A stretch of DNA of 22,397 nucleotides from Scytonema sp. UIC 10036 (GTDB taxonomy: Bacteria > Cyanobacteriota > Cyanobacteriia > Cyanobacteriales > Nostocaceae): the NCBI RefSeq assembly GCF_009725235.1, contig NZ_WJFC01000218.1, positions 1 through 22,397 of the forward strand. Reading direction: 5' to 3'. Shown in pieces: positions 14,209 through 22,397 of this stretch (position 1 is the stretch's first letter; each line of letters opens with the position of its first letter). The position numbers and the translations under genes are program-made. Below the pieces are notes generated by a model. That model worked only from the letters and a program-made list of their open reading frames with translations. It was not told the origin of the DNA and searched no databases.

Positions 14209-17010
14209 GTGAGGCGGTTTTGGAATGGGCTATTTCAAACTATATTCTGGGTTTGGAACGTCACTTTTTTGTTAATTGTCTACATGGGGATACTACCTGT
14301 TGTGGGTGTACCGTTAGTATTGGCTACCGTAGCAGGTGAAATTCCTAGTGAGTTCTTTTTAACGTTGGTAGGTTTAGTCGCAGTACCAACTGTATGTACT
14401 TTCCTAGGAGGGTTTCACTTTAGACAACAGCCTCTAAAACTCATGCGCTTATTTTACGGAGTGGAAGCGCCGCTCTTTCTTCTGTGTTTGCTGCGGTTAT
14501 TTCTCATTCGGGAACTGACTCCCGCCAGCACTCAGATTTTAGGCACAATGGGAGTTTGTATCGTAGCATTTTTTCTAGAAATGCTGTTTGGCTATGCGAC
14601 AACCCGCAAAAGTGGTTTGCAGTGGCTGCAAATGTTAGTACACAGTTTAATGCTGTTATTTGCTGTCTACACAAGTGCGGTACTGCTGTTTTATACTTTG
14701 CCTTCAGCAGCATTTTTAGTCCAGGAATTTCTGAAATTCGAGTGGGCACGAAGTCTTTGGCAATTTTTCGTGTCCGGATGGTGGATACACGGGTTTTGGT
14801 ATGTCCTGTTATTTTTAATTCTTTGGGTACTTAGTACTGCATTATTTATTATCATGCCTCTGGCACTAGCGGCACTCTATATTAACTCCGGACGGAGGGT
14901 TTTACAGGCATTTGCCTCACAAAATGGAAAAAAAGATACTGTCATCGGTGCTAGTGCAATTGCGATCGCCTGGATAACTATATTCATTTTTTTACAACAA
15001 CAGCCCCAAGTCCAAGCTTTTTCGCTGCTAGCCAACCCAGCATCTAACGACAATACCCGTCAAGCACTTTTGGCAAAGTCAAACACCATCCGTTCGGGTT
15101 TAGTTAACGCGTACCTGTCCTCTTATCGCTACCTCAGTACTAGAGAAGAAAACAATCACATTAGCGAGATGTATCGCAGTGCCTTTGGATTGAGCCAATC
15201 TGTTGCTAATACAGTACAAGACAGCTATAACTCCCTCATGTCCCCATTTTTGTACAATGGCTCCGATAGAGATGCTGAGAAAGCAGAAAAACTCTACGCA
15301 GAGTTTTTTGATACGCCACTTCAAAAAGCAGAACGAAAATTAGTCAGTCACGCCGTGCAATCTACATTTAACCGACAAGAAGTCAAAGCAGGGCTACTCA
15401 ATATAAATGAGAAAAAAGTGTGGCTGCGATCGCAACAAGTTAAAGTCACAGAACATGGAGATTGGGCGGATCTCGAACTATACGAAGTCTACAAAAACCA
15501 GACACCCGAAGTTCAAGAAATTTTCTACTCCTTTTCCTTACCAGAAAGCGCCGTCATTACAGGATTGTGGTTGGGCGATACAGGCGATCTGCAAAAACGG
15601 TTCCCCTATGTTGTCGCGCCGAGGGGTGCTGCTCAGAAAGTTTACAATTCACAAGTGAGACGGGAACGTCCGGTAGATCCGGCGTTACTCGAACAAGTCG
15701 GACCGCGCCAATATCGCTTGCGAGCATTTCCCATTCCTCCTCAAGCACCAGTACTGCAAAACGTATCGCAACAAAGACCAACTGAAATGCATTTGTGGCT
15801 GACTTACAAAGTGATGCGACAAGAAAGTGGTTGGGCTTTACCTATTTTAGGGGAAAAACGTAACATCTTTTGGACTCACGATACCAAGCGCATCCGTAAC
15901 GGCAAAGAGGTAGCACTTAAAAACGAGCCTTGGTTAGAACCATTTTTGCCCGCCACCGGACAATTTCAGCCAACATCGCATGAAGTTGGCTTTCCTGAAG
16001 GTCACAGCATTTTAGTCAAACCACTTTCAAATAAGGATTATTCCTTACCTCAAGCAAAGCGATTTGCCTTAGTTCTAGATAGTTCTTTCAGTATGAATTC
16101 CCATGTCAAGGAATTGTCACAAATTTTTACCTGGCTGCAAAAACACGGCTTTGCAGATAAAGAATTAGCTAATAATGACGCCGACTTATACATCACTGCC
16201 TCTAAAGGTGGTGTTCCTAAAAGATTAGATGACATCGGACAATTTTTAGCTGAAAAAATGATATTTTATGGCACAATTCAACCACAAGAAATGCTACAGC
16301 AGTTCAACCAGTTGCTTGGTGATACAGCTTATGATGCTGTTTTACTATTAACTGATGAGGGCAGTTACGAGCTGTCAAAAGATAAGCTTTCCAAGCAGAA
16401 AGGTGGGAATGAAATTAAAGAAACGCCCGCACCTTTATGGATGATACATTTAGGTTCGCTACCAGCAGCTTATGATGATGCTACATTAAAGGCGATACAA
16501 GATAGTGGCGGCGGAGTGTCTCAGCAAGTTTCAGAGGTTTTGCAAAGAGTTGCAACGAAAGCCGCCTTGGGATCTTCTACTGTTAGTGTAGTCGATGGTT
16601 ATGCTTGGTATAAAAATAAATCAAGCACGGAAGAGAGTCAGGTTAAATCTCAACAAGAAGATAATTTTCAGCAACTGGCAGTGCGACAATTGATATTGGG
16701 ACTAAGTAAGGAAATTAATTTGGATCGGTTAGAGACTTTGGATGCTATTCACGCTATAGCTAAAAAGTACGAGTTAGTCACTCCCTATTCCTCAATGCTT
16801 GTACTGGTTAACGATGAACAAAGAAGATTGTTGAAAGAAGCAGAAGCACAAAGCGATCGCTTTAACCGCAAAATCGAAAATGGTAAAGAAGATTTGAGCA
16901 AACCTAATAATCCGTTTAAAGTCAGTACCAGCGAACCTTCTAGCGGATGGATTGTAGGGATTGTTGCGATCGCTTTACTGCTTTTGTCCAAGCGCTTTAA
17001 TAAACAGTGA
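14203..17010 (+). CDS. VIT and von Willebrand A domain integral membrane protein with PEP-CTERM-like tail
   Basis: 935 residues. The N-terminal third (about 1-275) has roughly eight hydrophobic segments. A long extracytoplasmic part follows: helical linker (about 280-400), VIT domain (about 405-560, DLELYEVYKNQTPEVQEIFYSFSLPESAVI) and a von Willebrand A domain from about 622, with the metal-site motif DSSFS (FALVLDSSFSMN) and LLLTDEG. The tail STSEPSSGWIVGIVAIALLLLSKRF is PEP-CTERM-like: a short EPS motif, a membrane helix, then basic residues, as in proteins processed by exosortases. The family resembles the PEP-CTERM integral membrane proteins; its function is unknown, perhaps envelope or polymer-related. 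A GTG at 14203 opens the frame, but AGGGAGG at 14196-14202 abuts it and sits 6 bases before the GTG at 14209, the more likely start. Confidence 0.82.
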   Translation: MAVRRFWNGLFQTIFWVWNVTFLLIVYMGILPVVGVPLVLATVAGEIPSEFFLTLVGLVAVPTVCTFLGGFHFRQQPLKLMRLFYGVEAPLFLLCLLRLFLIRELTPASTQILGTMGVCIVAFFLEMLFGYATTRKSGLQWLQMLVHSLMLLFAVYTSAVLLFYTLPSAAFLVQEFLKFEWARSLWQFFVSGWWIHGFWYVLLFLILWVLSTALFIIMPLALAALYINSGRRVLQAFASQNGKKDTVIGASAIAIAWITIFIFLQQQPQVQAFSLLANPASNDNTRQALLAKSNTIRSGLVNAYLSSYRYLSTREENNHISEMYRSAFGLSQSVANTVQDSYNSLMSPFLYNGSDRDAEKAEKLYAEFFDTPLQKAERKLVSHAVQSTFNRQEVKAGLLNINEKKVWLRSQQVKVTEHGDWADLELYEVYKNQTPEVQEIFYSFSLPESAVITGLWLGDTGDLQKRFPYVVAPRGAAQKVYNSQVRRERPVDPALLEQVGPRQYRLRAFPIPPQAPVLQNVSQQRPTEMHLWLTYKVMRQESGWALPILGEKRNIFWTHDTKRIRNGKEVALKNEPWLEPFLPATGQFQPTSHEVGFPEGHSILVKPLSNKDYSLPQAKRFALVLDSSFSMNSHVKELSQIFTWLQKHGFADKELANNDADLYITASKGGVPKRLDDIGQFLAEKMIFYGTIQPQEMLQQFNQLLGDTAYDAVLLLTDEGSYELSKDKLSKQKGGNEIKETPAPLWMIHLGSLPAAYDDATLKAIQDSGGGVSQQVSEVLQRVATKAALGSSTVSVVDGYAWYKNKSSTEESQVKSQQEDNFQQLAVRQLILGLSKEINLDRLETLDAIHAIAKKYELVTPYSSMLVLVNDEQRRLLKEAEAQSDRFNRKIENGKEDLSKPNNPFKVSTSEPSSGWIVGIVAIALLLLSKRFNKQ

Positions 17011-17032
17011 CCAGTGACCAGTGACCAGTGAC
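17005..17032. repeat. Heptanucleotide tandem repeat (CAGTGAC)4 over the stop codon
   Basis: Four perfect CAGTGAC units. The first supplies the last sense codon (CAG) and the TGA stop of the VIT/VWA gene. This is a second STRR-type array, with a different heptamer from that at 10349. Confidence 0.85.
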
Positions 17033-17058
17033 TAGAGCATTGGTACACTCTTTAACTC

Positions 17059-17100
17059 AACAATCTCGATACCTCTTAGATCCCTAAGAGGTATATTGTT
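17059..17100. terminator. Hairpin after the VIT/VWA gene
   Basis: An 11-bp perfect stem, ATACCTCTTAG / CTAAGAGGTAT, with a 4-base loop (17069-17094), flanked by further pairing of AACAAT with ATTGTT. There is no T run. A terminator is likely from its position; a small palindromic repeat element is the alternative. Confidence 0.5.
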
Positions 17101-17638
17101 ACGGACACGCTGTATGCAAGACACACACTACGCTATCCTCGTTCGCGAAGTATCTCAAACTGTACTTAAATTTATCTTCGCACAAATACTTGTGTCTTTA
17201 CTTTTACTTGATATCGAACGTTTGGTTCCTCTCCTTCGTTGTTTCTTTTTTATATTGATAATTCAGTATTTTCTCTGCTATTCTACCAAATCAGATATGA
17301 TTCTTATATGACTTTTATAGTTCGTTTCAGCATGGGTTTAAATCTCCGTCTGAAACATTCCACTGTTAAGCGTTCCCTGTTAAGAGTTCCCTATTTCTTA
17401 AGAATAAGCATCTAAGCATTTACCCAAATTCAACATTTCCGTTCGACACATATGTAATGATTATATAGTATTTTCTCTGAAGGCAATTTTATTTATCTGC
17501 TCTTACGATATGGAGTGACATTTGAACTCTCACCGCTTTTTAAAGCGAGAATTTCAAACTGTTGTTACCCTATCTCCTTAAAACTTCAGTCAAGTCAACT
17601 TCAAATCGTCCATAGCAAATATTCACGCTATTACAAGC
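17101..17638 (+). other. Long intergenic region before the phosphatase fusion gene
   Basis: About 540 bases without a supported gene; the open frame at 17096-17311 has no recognisable features. Two tandem 14-base units CTGTTAAG(C/A)GTTCC lie at 17363-17390. The last 200 bases are AT-rich and must hold the promoter of the next gene, but no clear -10/-35 pair stands out. Confidence 0.4.
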
Positions 17639-19654
17639 ATGACAATAACTAATAATAACTCTACTAACGTATCAATTGGAGAAAAGGATAATTATCCAGG
17701 TCGTGCATACTTTGTTCGCCATGGTGAAAGTACAAGCAATGAACGCAACATTTTTGCGGGGGTACTTGATGTTGACCTGACATCATTTGGCAGGTTACAG
17801 GCACGTCGTGCAGGCGTTGACATTAAGAAAAAAGGTGTCAAGTTTGATGCCGTATACGTCTCTCACATGAGACGTGCGCGGCAAACCTGTGAAATCGCCC
17901 TTGCTGAAAGTCAGGCACTGAAGTCACCCGATATTCCCATCCAAATTGACCATCGGATTAGTGAGAAATCCTTCGGCATTTTTGCGGGACGTAACCTGAA
18001 TTTACTTCGTCTTGCCCTTGGCTACGAAGGTTTCGAGGAAATGTTGCATTCCTATAATGAAGCACCTCCGGCTGGTGAGAAGATTGCACAAGTTTACACA
18101 CGCGCTGCTTCTTTCTATGAGGAGCGGATTGTACCGCACTTGAAACGGGGTGAAACTGTTCTAGTCGTGTGCCACCAGTATGTATTGGAGCCTTTAGCTC
18201 TTTATTTAAGTGATTTACCACCCACTGCTTATCAACATCTAAAACTCCCTAATGGTAAAGCTCTGAGCGGTGAGGAACTAGTTAAGTTTCGCGATAAGGA
18301 ATCCGGCGGTGCTGCTTCAGTACGCAAACAGATCAACGATCTGTCAATTATGTGGGCAATTTTGCTCTATGCTGCCGCTTTCTTATTGGGATGCTTGGTA
18401 AGAACACTCAGCGCCTCTGGTGCAGGAATTCCGTCAGAGCTATTTCGAGGAATCATCGTTGCCTGTCTTGCGGCTTCAACGTTTTATACTTACCTAGATA
18501 TTGATTTTGCAGCCAGTAAACGCAAAGTCACGCCAACTGTAAAGTATATTGTCTACGGGTCGATGTTGGTGAGATGGATAGTTGGACTAGTTTTAATCTT
18601 GACTGGAATCTTGTATCAGAGTCCCGGCGATTTGTACAAAGTCATGTGGGTGCTGTTTTGGATGGTTCCGCCTGCCCTGACTTCGCCAGTTTTATCAGTA
18701 CTCTGGGGCGGTAATCTTTATCCGTCGGCTCTTTTGTCAAGGATGTTATCAATTATTGCTCCAGTGGCACTGATTGCTACATTTACCTTGGCAAAACAAT
18801 TACCCATTAACTCTTCGAGCCTGCAATTTTTCTTTGTGATTCTTATTGTTGGTTTGGCAATACCGGGAGCGATCGCACAATTTTGGCGTGGCAAATCTCC
18901 TGTTGAATCAAACCACCACAGTAAGAACTGGAAATTTATTGGAGTGCTGGCTGTGGCATTCATGGCTTTAGCAACTGGATTTCAGTTCACGCCATCAACA
19001 TTCCTCAGCGATTTATTTTTCTCAACAGATACAACGCGATCGCTAGCCTGTCTGCAGCAACTCGCACTGGCAACATTAGTCTTTGTCTTAATCCGCGTCT
19101 TTGCAGTCTTAACTTCTGTATTCTCAAAAGGCTTGCTGAACAAGGCTGAAATTCGGGATGCTTATATCCTACTTGTGAATCCAAACTTTTTCCTTTGGGC
19201 AGCCCTTTTCCTTGGAGTGAGTGCAACTGCAAATCCAGAAGCCGTAAAATATGCAATTTTTTGGGCATCACTGGGATTTTTCTGTGTACCACTCATTGAG
19301 CAGATATTGTTTATGAATTCATTTAGTAATGAATTATTGAGAGAAACACTGCGTTCTTCAAGAATGGCAACAGAAGATGTGAGAAAACTTTTCCATCAAT
19401 TGGATACAGATGGAAGCAATGCACTCGATAAAGAAGAGATTATGGAGCTTTTAGGTCGAATAGAAGATATGACAACAGGCGAACGGAGTTCTGAAGAGAT
19501 CCGGAGGTACGTAACTGATTATCTTTTCGCCACTCTTGACAGTGATAAAAATGGCACGGTTAATTTAGCAGAATTAGAAGACTATGTATCAACCTATGGG
19601 TTAGTGGCTAACCTTAACGTTGTCTCTGCTAATGCATCCTCAGTAGCAGTATAG
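17639..19654 (+). CDS. Fusion of histidine phosphatase, transporter-like membrane domain and EF-hand pair
   Basis: 671 residues. Residues about 20-220 form a histidine phosphatase (phosphoglycerate mutase-like) domain: FVRHGES with phospho-accepting His28, VSHMRRARQTCEIA, RISEKSFGIFAGRN and a second histidine in VVCHQYVLEPLALYL. Residues about 228-560 have some nine or ten hydrophobic segments, with SELFRGIIVACLAASTFYTY and MVPPALTSPVLSVLWGGN recalling the bile-acid:sodium symporter and related (BART) transporters. Residues about 575-655 carry two EF-hand loops, DTDGSNALDKEE and DSDKNGTVNLAE, both with calcium-ligand spacing. A calcium-tuned membrane enzyme or transporter is inferred; the substrate is unknown. 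The ATG at 17639 has no clear Shine-Dalgarno sequence. The frame is intact. Confidence 0.82.
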   Translation: MTITNNNSTNVSIGEKDNYPGRAYFVRHGESTSNERNIFAGVLDVDLTSFGRLQARRAGVDIKKKGVKFDAVYVSHMRRARQTCEIALAESQALKSPDIPIQIDHRISEKSFGIFAGRNLNLLRLALGYEGFEEMLHSYNEAPPAGEKIAQVYTRAASFYEERIVPHLKRGETVLVVCHQYVLEPLALYLSDLPPTAYQHLKLPNGKALSGEELVKFRDKESGGAASVRKQINDLSIMWAILLYAAAFLLGCLVRTLSASGAGIPSELFRGIIVACLAASTFYTYLDIDFAASKRKVTPTVKYIVYGSMLVRWIVGLVLILTGILYQSPGDLYKVMWVLFWMVPPALTSPVLSVLWGGNLYPSALLSRMLSIIAPVALIATFTLAKQLPINSSSLQFFFVILIVGLAIPGAIAQFWRGKSPVESNHHSKNWKFIGVLAVAFMALATGFQFTPSTFLSDLFFSTDTTRSLACLQQLALATLVFVLIRVFAVLTSVFSKGLLNKAEIRDAYILLVNPNFFLWAALFLGVSATANPEAVKYAIFWASLGFFCVPLIEQILFMNSFSNELLRETLRSSRMATEDVRKLFHQLDTDGSNALDKEEIMELLGRIEDMTTGERSSEEIRRYVTDYLFATLDSDKNGTVNLAELEDYVSTYGLVANLNVVSANASSVAV

Positions 19655-19718
19655 TTTGCAAGATAGGGCAAAGCGCCCTCCCCTTAGTAAGCTACGGTGT
19701 ACACATAAGTTAGACTTA

Positions 19719-19750
19719 CCCCCCTTAATCCCCCCTTATCAAGGGGGGAA
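19719..19750. repeat. Dispersed CCCCCTTA...AAGGGGGG repeat between convergent genes
   Basis: CCCCCCTT-ATC-AAGGGGGG palindrome at 19730-19748 preceded by CCCCCTTAAT. This is the uninterrupted form of the repeat found twice, interrupted, near 22226-22390. Here it lies between the stops of the phosphatase fusion and the ion channel gene, and could serve as a two-way terminator. Confidence 0.7.
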
Positions 19751-19772
19751 ACAGGAAATCTAGAGTAGTTCT

Positions 19773-20255
19773 TTATCCAATACTTCTTTGAAGCACTACC
19801 AACAGGACAACACTAACAGTGCCAATAATGACTGGAAACGCTATTCTTCCAAATCTTACTAGTTCATTGGTATCAATATTGTAGAGCTTTATACGTTCGT
19901 TATTACCTAGCACAACAAGCAGAAGTTGCAAGCCAAGTAACGCATAAACTACATAAAAGGCGTAATCGAGTAAAACTGTATAACCAACGCTATTTGGAAG
20001 CCGATCGATGAGACTGATATGATAAAAAACAATAGCCAATAATAATCCACTCACCGCTTCGATAGAGATTTGATGAAAGGGCAAGAACATCAAGAAATAA
20101 GCAATCATAACGAAAAACAGAAGCGGTAGTAGATTCTTGATACTGAAGCTGATGACATCTCGCCTGATACGAATGCTGGCGTTAAACTGGGAATAGGGAA
20201 TGTCTGAATTGGTATCAATGAGCTGTCGATTACCCAAAGTGGAACTATTAACCAA
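19773..20255 (-). CDS. Channel (four-helix) part of a pentameric ligand-gated ion channel, downstream of an in-frame stop
   Basis: 160 residues from a TTG, in the same frame as the gene upstream (20289-22022), from which it is separated by one TAG and 11 sense codons. It has the channel family's four membrane helices: M1 (VISFSIKNLLPLLFFVMIAYFL, with the usual proline), M2 (ISIEAVSGLLLAIVFYHISLIDRLP, pore-lining), M3 (LLDYAFYVVYALLGLQLLLVVLG) and M4 at the C-terminus (RIAFPVIIGTVSVVLLVVL). The stretch before M1 (YSQFNASIRIRRD) matches the last strand of the ligand-binding sandwich. On its own it would be a headless pore. Most likely it is the C-terminus of one protein interrupted by a nonsense mutation or sequence error; stop-codon read-through is the alternative. 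Confidence 0.8.
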   Translation of the reverse strand: MVNSSTLGNRQLIDTNSDIPYSQFNASIRIRRDVISFSIKNLLPLLFFVMIAYFLMFLPFHQISIEAVSGLLLAIVFYHISLIDRLPNSVGYTVLLDYAFYVVYALLGLQLLLVVLGNNERIKLYNIDTNELVRFGRIAFPVIIGTVSVVLLVVLQRSIG

Positions 20256-20288
20256 CGTGTTTTGATAGAACTGAACCCGCTCAACAAT

Positions 20289-22022
20289 CTAACTCGTAAT
20301 GCTACTAAAAACATGAGTCCGCTTTGCTTGCTGCAATATTCTATTAGAGTCTGCTCCCCGCATCCCCACTAGGTCTACCACATAAATGAGCTGATTGCGG
20401 GTAAGATTGGTGTTGCGAAATCGAACCTTGAGAATCTGTCGATCGAAGGGATATAGCCGAAAGTCAAGAACCTCAGTGAAGTCAGCTTTCACCCGATATA
20501 TTTTGTAGTTAACTCCATCTTTTTGACCTGCTTCAATCGGTTTGTCTAAGCTGAGTTTTTCACCTGAATCTAACCGATCAACACTATAGTTAGTAAATTC
20601 AATGTCATCTGCTGCCACATCTCCCTGGTAACGAAACCAAAGATAGAAATCAACAAGATAGCTGGATGTTTGTTCATCAATCTTGTCTAATTGGTTGATG
20701 TCCATACCAGCAAAGACAATATCGGTCTTTTGCAAGTAGCGATCGCCAACTTTCAAAATTTCGCCACTTTTCAGCTTCTTATCTAGATCGGGAACTAGAG
20801 AGGGATTTCGGACAAGCTGAAGCTGGGTAAACGCAGAAACCAATTGCTGGCGATCGAACTGAGCAATATAGGCAGGAGATAATGCATTCCCATGCTTATC
20901 AAAGTAAACCAGACGACCGGCTCCCTCAAAAGCAGTTTCAGGGGAGTTAAATTTTTTGAGTCTTGCAATCAAAAGAGAGCGCAATTCTGCTGTATTCTTA
21001 CCACTAATATTCTCTTGCTTAAGTGCTTTAACCACTGCGACAGCCGCATCATAAAAGCTGGCACCAGTCCAGCCAGGCTCTCTACCATACTCTCGCTCGA
21101 ACTCAGCCCTAAATTGCTGACCGCTGTCATCTAACAACCCAAAAATGACAGGAGTAACGCCTAGAAGATTTGAGGTAAAAAAGCCCTTCTGTTTCTGCTC
21201 TTTTGGGTCTTTTTCTAATTCTCGGATGAGATCTACGTCAGCAAAGGTGTCACCGCCAATAATCGGCAAGTTAATATTCGCTAACCGGATCTGCCGGATA
21301 AATTCCGCCGCATCATCAAAGGCTACTGCTGCAAGCAATGCATCAGGTCCCTGATTTGCTGCAATAGATGACTTTAAACCTGTAATTACCTTCTGCAGAT
21401 CTTTCTTAAGGCTTTCTTTTGTTCCCATAGCCCATTCATCTACAACTTCTCCACCCAGCTCTCGAAAGGTGCGTGAAGCAGTTTCGCCAAGGTTTTTACC
21501 GTAGGCATCATCCGTATAAACCAACCCAACCTTAGAAAATTCCAATATTTTCTTGGTGTAATTAGCCATCAAAATTGCCTGATCCTGGTTGGAAAAAACG
21601 GTGCGAAAGAACCAGTTGAACTCACCCAATCGATCGGCGGTGGCTGAACCACTAATAACTGGTACATTATATCGCTGATATGCCTTACTAGCAGCTAAAG
21701 TCACCCTACTACCATAATGCCCGATAGCAGCAACTGCCTTCGATCGCCCAATTTTTTCGCCAACCTGGAGTCCCACCTTTTCATCACTGCGATCGTCGTA
21801 GGCAGTGACAACCACATGCTTTCCATGAATTCCACCTGCCTGATTCACTGATTTAATATAGAGCTTAACGGCATCAACGTTATTTCGACCTGTCGTTGTG
21901 CTCATTGGAGAGGCAACAGCAATCTCGATGGTCTCTTGAAAAGGATTGAAGGCAGCAAATGTGATGACAGCAATTAAAGAAAAGACTACAAGCAGAAACC
22001 AAAGCAAGTACTTTTTCAGCAT
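20289..22022 (-). CDS. Type I periplasmic-binding domain fused to the ligand-binding sandwich of a pentameric ion channel
   Basis: 577 residues. Residues 1-25 are a signal or anchor segment (KYLLWFLLVVFSLIAVITFAA). Residues about 32-400 form a branched-chain amino acid (LivJ-like) type I binding domain: IEIAVASPMSTTTGRNNVDAVKLY, AAIGHYGSRVTLAASKAY, VPVISGSATADRLG, VGLVYTDDAYGKNLGE, LPIIGGDTFAD and GWTGASFYDAAVAVVKAL. Residues about 470-577 match the extracellular beta-sandwich of Cys-loop-type channels: SYLVDFYLWFRY near the start and DFRLYPFDRQILKVRFRN, with the signature PFDRQ. The frame stops at TAG (20289-20291) and resumes into the four channel helices downstream. A periplasmic sensor domain gating an ion channel is inferred; such fusions are known in a few prokaryotic channels. 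The intended product would be about 749 residues. Confidence 0.85.
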   Translation of the reverse strand: MLKKYLLWFLLVVFSLIAVITFAAFNPFQETIEIAVASPMSTTTGRNNVDAVKLYIKSVNQAGGIHGKHVVVTAYDDRSDEKVGLQVGEKIGRSKAVAAIGHYGSRVTLAASKAYQRYNVPVISGSATADRLGEFNWFFRTVFSNQDQAILMANYTKKILEFSKVGLVYTDDAYGKNLGETASRTFRELGGEVVDEWAMGTKESLKKDLQKVITGLKSSIAANQGPDALLAAVAFDDAAEFIRQIRLANINLPIIGGDTFADVDLIRELEKDPKEQKQKGFFTSNLLGVTPVIFGLLDDSGQQFRAEFEREYGREPGWTGASFYDAAVAVVKALKQENISGKNTAELRSLLIARLKKFNSPETAFEGAGRLVYFDKHGNALSPAYIAQFDRQQLVSAFTQLQLVRNPSLVPDLDKKLKSGEILKVGDRYLQKTDIVFAGMDINQLDKIDEQTSSYLVDFYLWFRYQGDVAADDIEFTNYSVDRLDSGEKLSLDKPIEAGQKDGVNYKIYRVKADFTEVLDFRLYPFDRQILKVRFRNTNLTRNQLIYVVDLVGMRGADSNRILQQAKRTHVFSSITS

Positions 22023-22178
22023 AATATTACAATAGATAAGTCAAAAGATATTAGGACGTATATAACTGGCACAAAACGCTCTTTGCGCCGAAGTTTACCA
22101 TGCAATCATTTCAATCAGACCAAATATATATAGTGTAATTTCACCCTTATATTCGCTATTTTTGAGAAATTCTTCTAA

Positions 22179-22195
22179 GAGGATGTTTGAAAAGT
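22179..22195. repeat. 17-base dispersed repeat, inverted copy at 42-58
   Basis: GAGGATGTTTGAAAAGT here is the exact reverse complement of bases 42-58. Both lie in gene-free DNA at the window edges, and the window also begins and ends with GGGTTAGGGTGG. It is probably a dispersed repeat. Confidence 0.7.
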
Positions 22196-22225
22196 GGTTA
22201 GCTGTCATTTTAATCACATGATTAC

Positions 22226-22397
22226 CCCCCTTAGTCCACGCCACTTGCTACAAGTCGGGAAACCCGCGATGGCGCAGTGGCTCCCCCTTATAAAGGGGGG
22301 AAATAAGAGAAATTGAGTTCCCTCACGCCACGTGCTTCAAGTCGGCAAAGCCGCGATGGCGCAGTGGCTCCCCTTTATAAGGGGAGGGTTAGGGTGG
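22226..22397. repeat. Nested dispersed repeats at the right end
   Basis: Two copies of a hairpin-forming element of about 45 bases (ACGCCACTTGCTACAAGTCGG...GGCGCAGTGGCT) lie at about 22238-22282 and 22325-22369, the second slightly diverged. Each is followed directly by CCCC(C)TTTATAA(A)GGGG, the right half of the CCCCCTTA repeat, and the first is preceded by its left half, CCCCCCTTAGTC. The 45-base element therefore sits inside the other repeat. No gene lies in 22023-22397 apart from the upstream region of the ion channel gene. Confidence 0.7.

Noticed and set aside
17096..17311. Open frame of 71 codons downstream of the VIT/VWA gene
   Set aside because: Begins inside the hairpin sequence and is a run of hydrophobic and serine/leucine codons typical of AT-rich non-coding DNA.
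20105..20314. Minus-strand frame of 69 codons bridging the two ion channel pieces
   Set aside because: It is in another frame; the true continuation is in frame through the TAG, where YSQFNASIRIRRD and the M1 helix are readable.

Overview
The window looks like chromosomal DNA of a filamentous, heterocyst-forming cyanobacterium (Nostocales). The signs are many HIP1-type GCGATCGC sites, heptanucleotide tandem repeats of the STRR kind, the dispersed GTAGGTTGGGTT and CCCCCTTA...AAGGGGGG repeats typical of these genomes, and the gene content itself. No species can be named from the sequence alone.

Left flank (1-3540): an intact acetate kinase gene (ackA, 383-1597, +). It is followed by the wreck of a natural-product megasynthase on the minus strand (1992-3036), in which a ketosynthase fragment is fused out of frame to the C-terminal part of a luciferase-like monooxygenase domain. 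Next comes gene-free DNA filled with dispersed repeats.

Centre (3540-13806): the main system, a peptide-export locus. Six paralogous genes of 70-71 codons lie in tandem on the plus strand. They encode near-identical double-glycine leaders (31-32 residues, ending TKGG) followed by 39-residue cores sharing QNKPxxSDN. Copies 1-5 sit in duplicated units of about 735 bp. Each unit carries its own palindrome, TTGACA-type promoter, 5' leader and 3' region ending in a strong hairpin. One small inverted-repeat element has landed between the palindrome and the promoter of copy 4, and another between copies 5 and 6. Converging on the array from the minus strand is the machinery, transcribed in the order: IS630-like helix-turn-helix protein, ABC transporter with cyclic-nucleotide-binding-like and C39 peptidase domains, HlyD-type adaptor, and cytoplasmic parvulin-like prolyl isomerase. 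The natural reading is that precursors are made, their prolines perhaps isomerised, their leaders cut at GG by the C39 domain, and the cores pumped out through the ABC/HlyD channel. The last part of the ABC gene appears frameshifted, so the switch histidine is out of frame.

Right flank (14203-22397): a large membrane protein with VIT and von Willebrand A domains and a PEP-CTERM-like tail; a 671-residue fusion of histidine phosphatase, transporter-like membrane domain and two EF-hands; and, on the minus strand, a fusion of a type I periplasmic-binding domain to a pentameric ligand-gated ion channel, split by one in-frame TAG just before the channel domain. The window ends in nested dispersed repeats.

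The best candidates for something new are the six-gene peptide array with its shared control region and variable core dipeptide, the binding-protein/ion-channel fusion, and the phosphatase/transporter/EF-hand fusion. No tRNA, rRNA or CRISPR array was seen.
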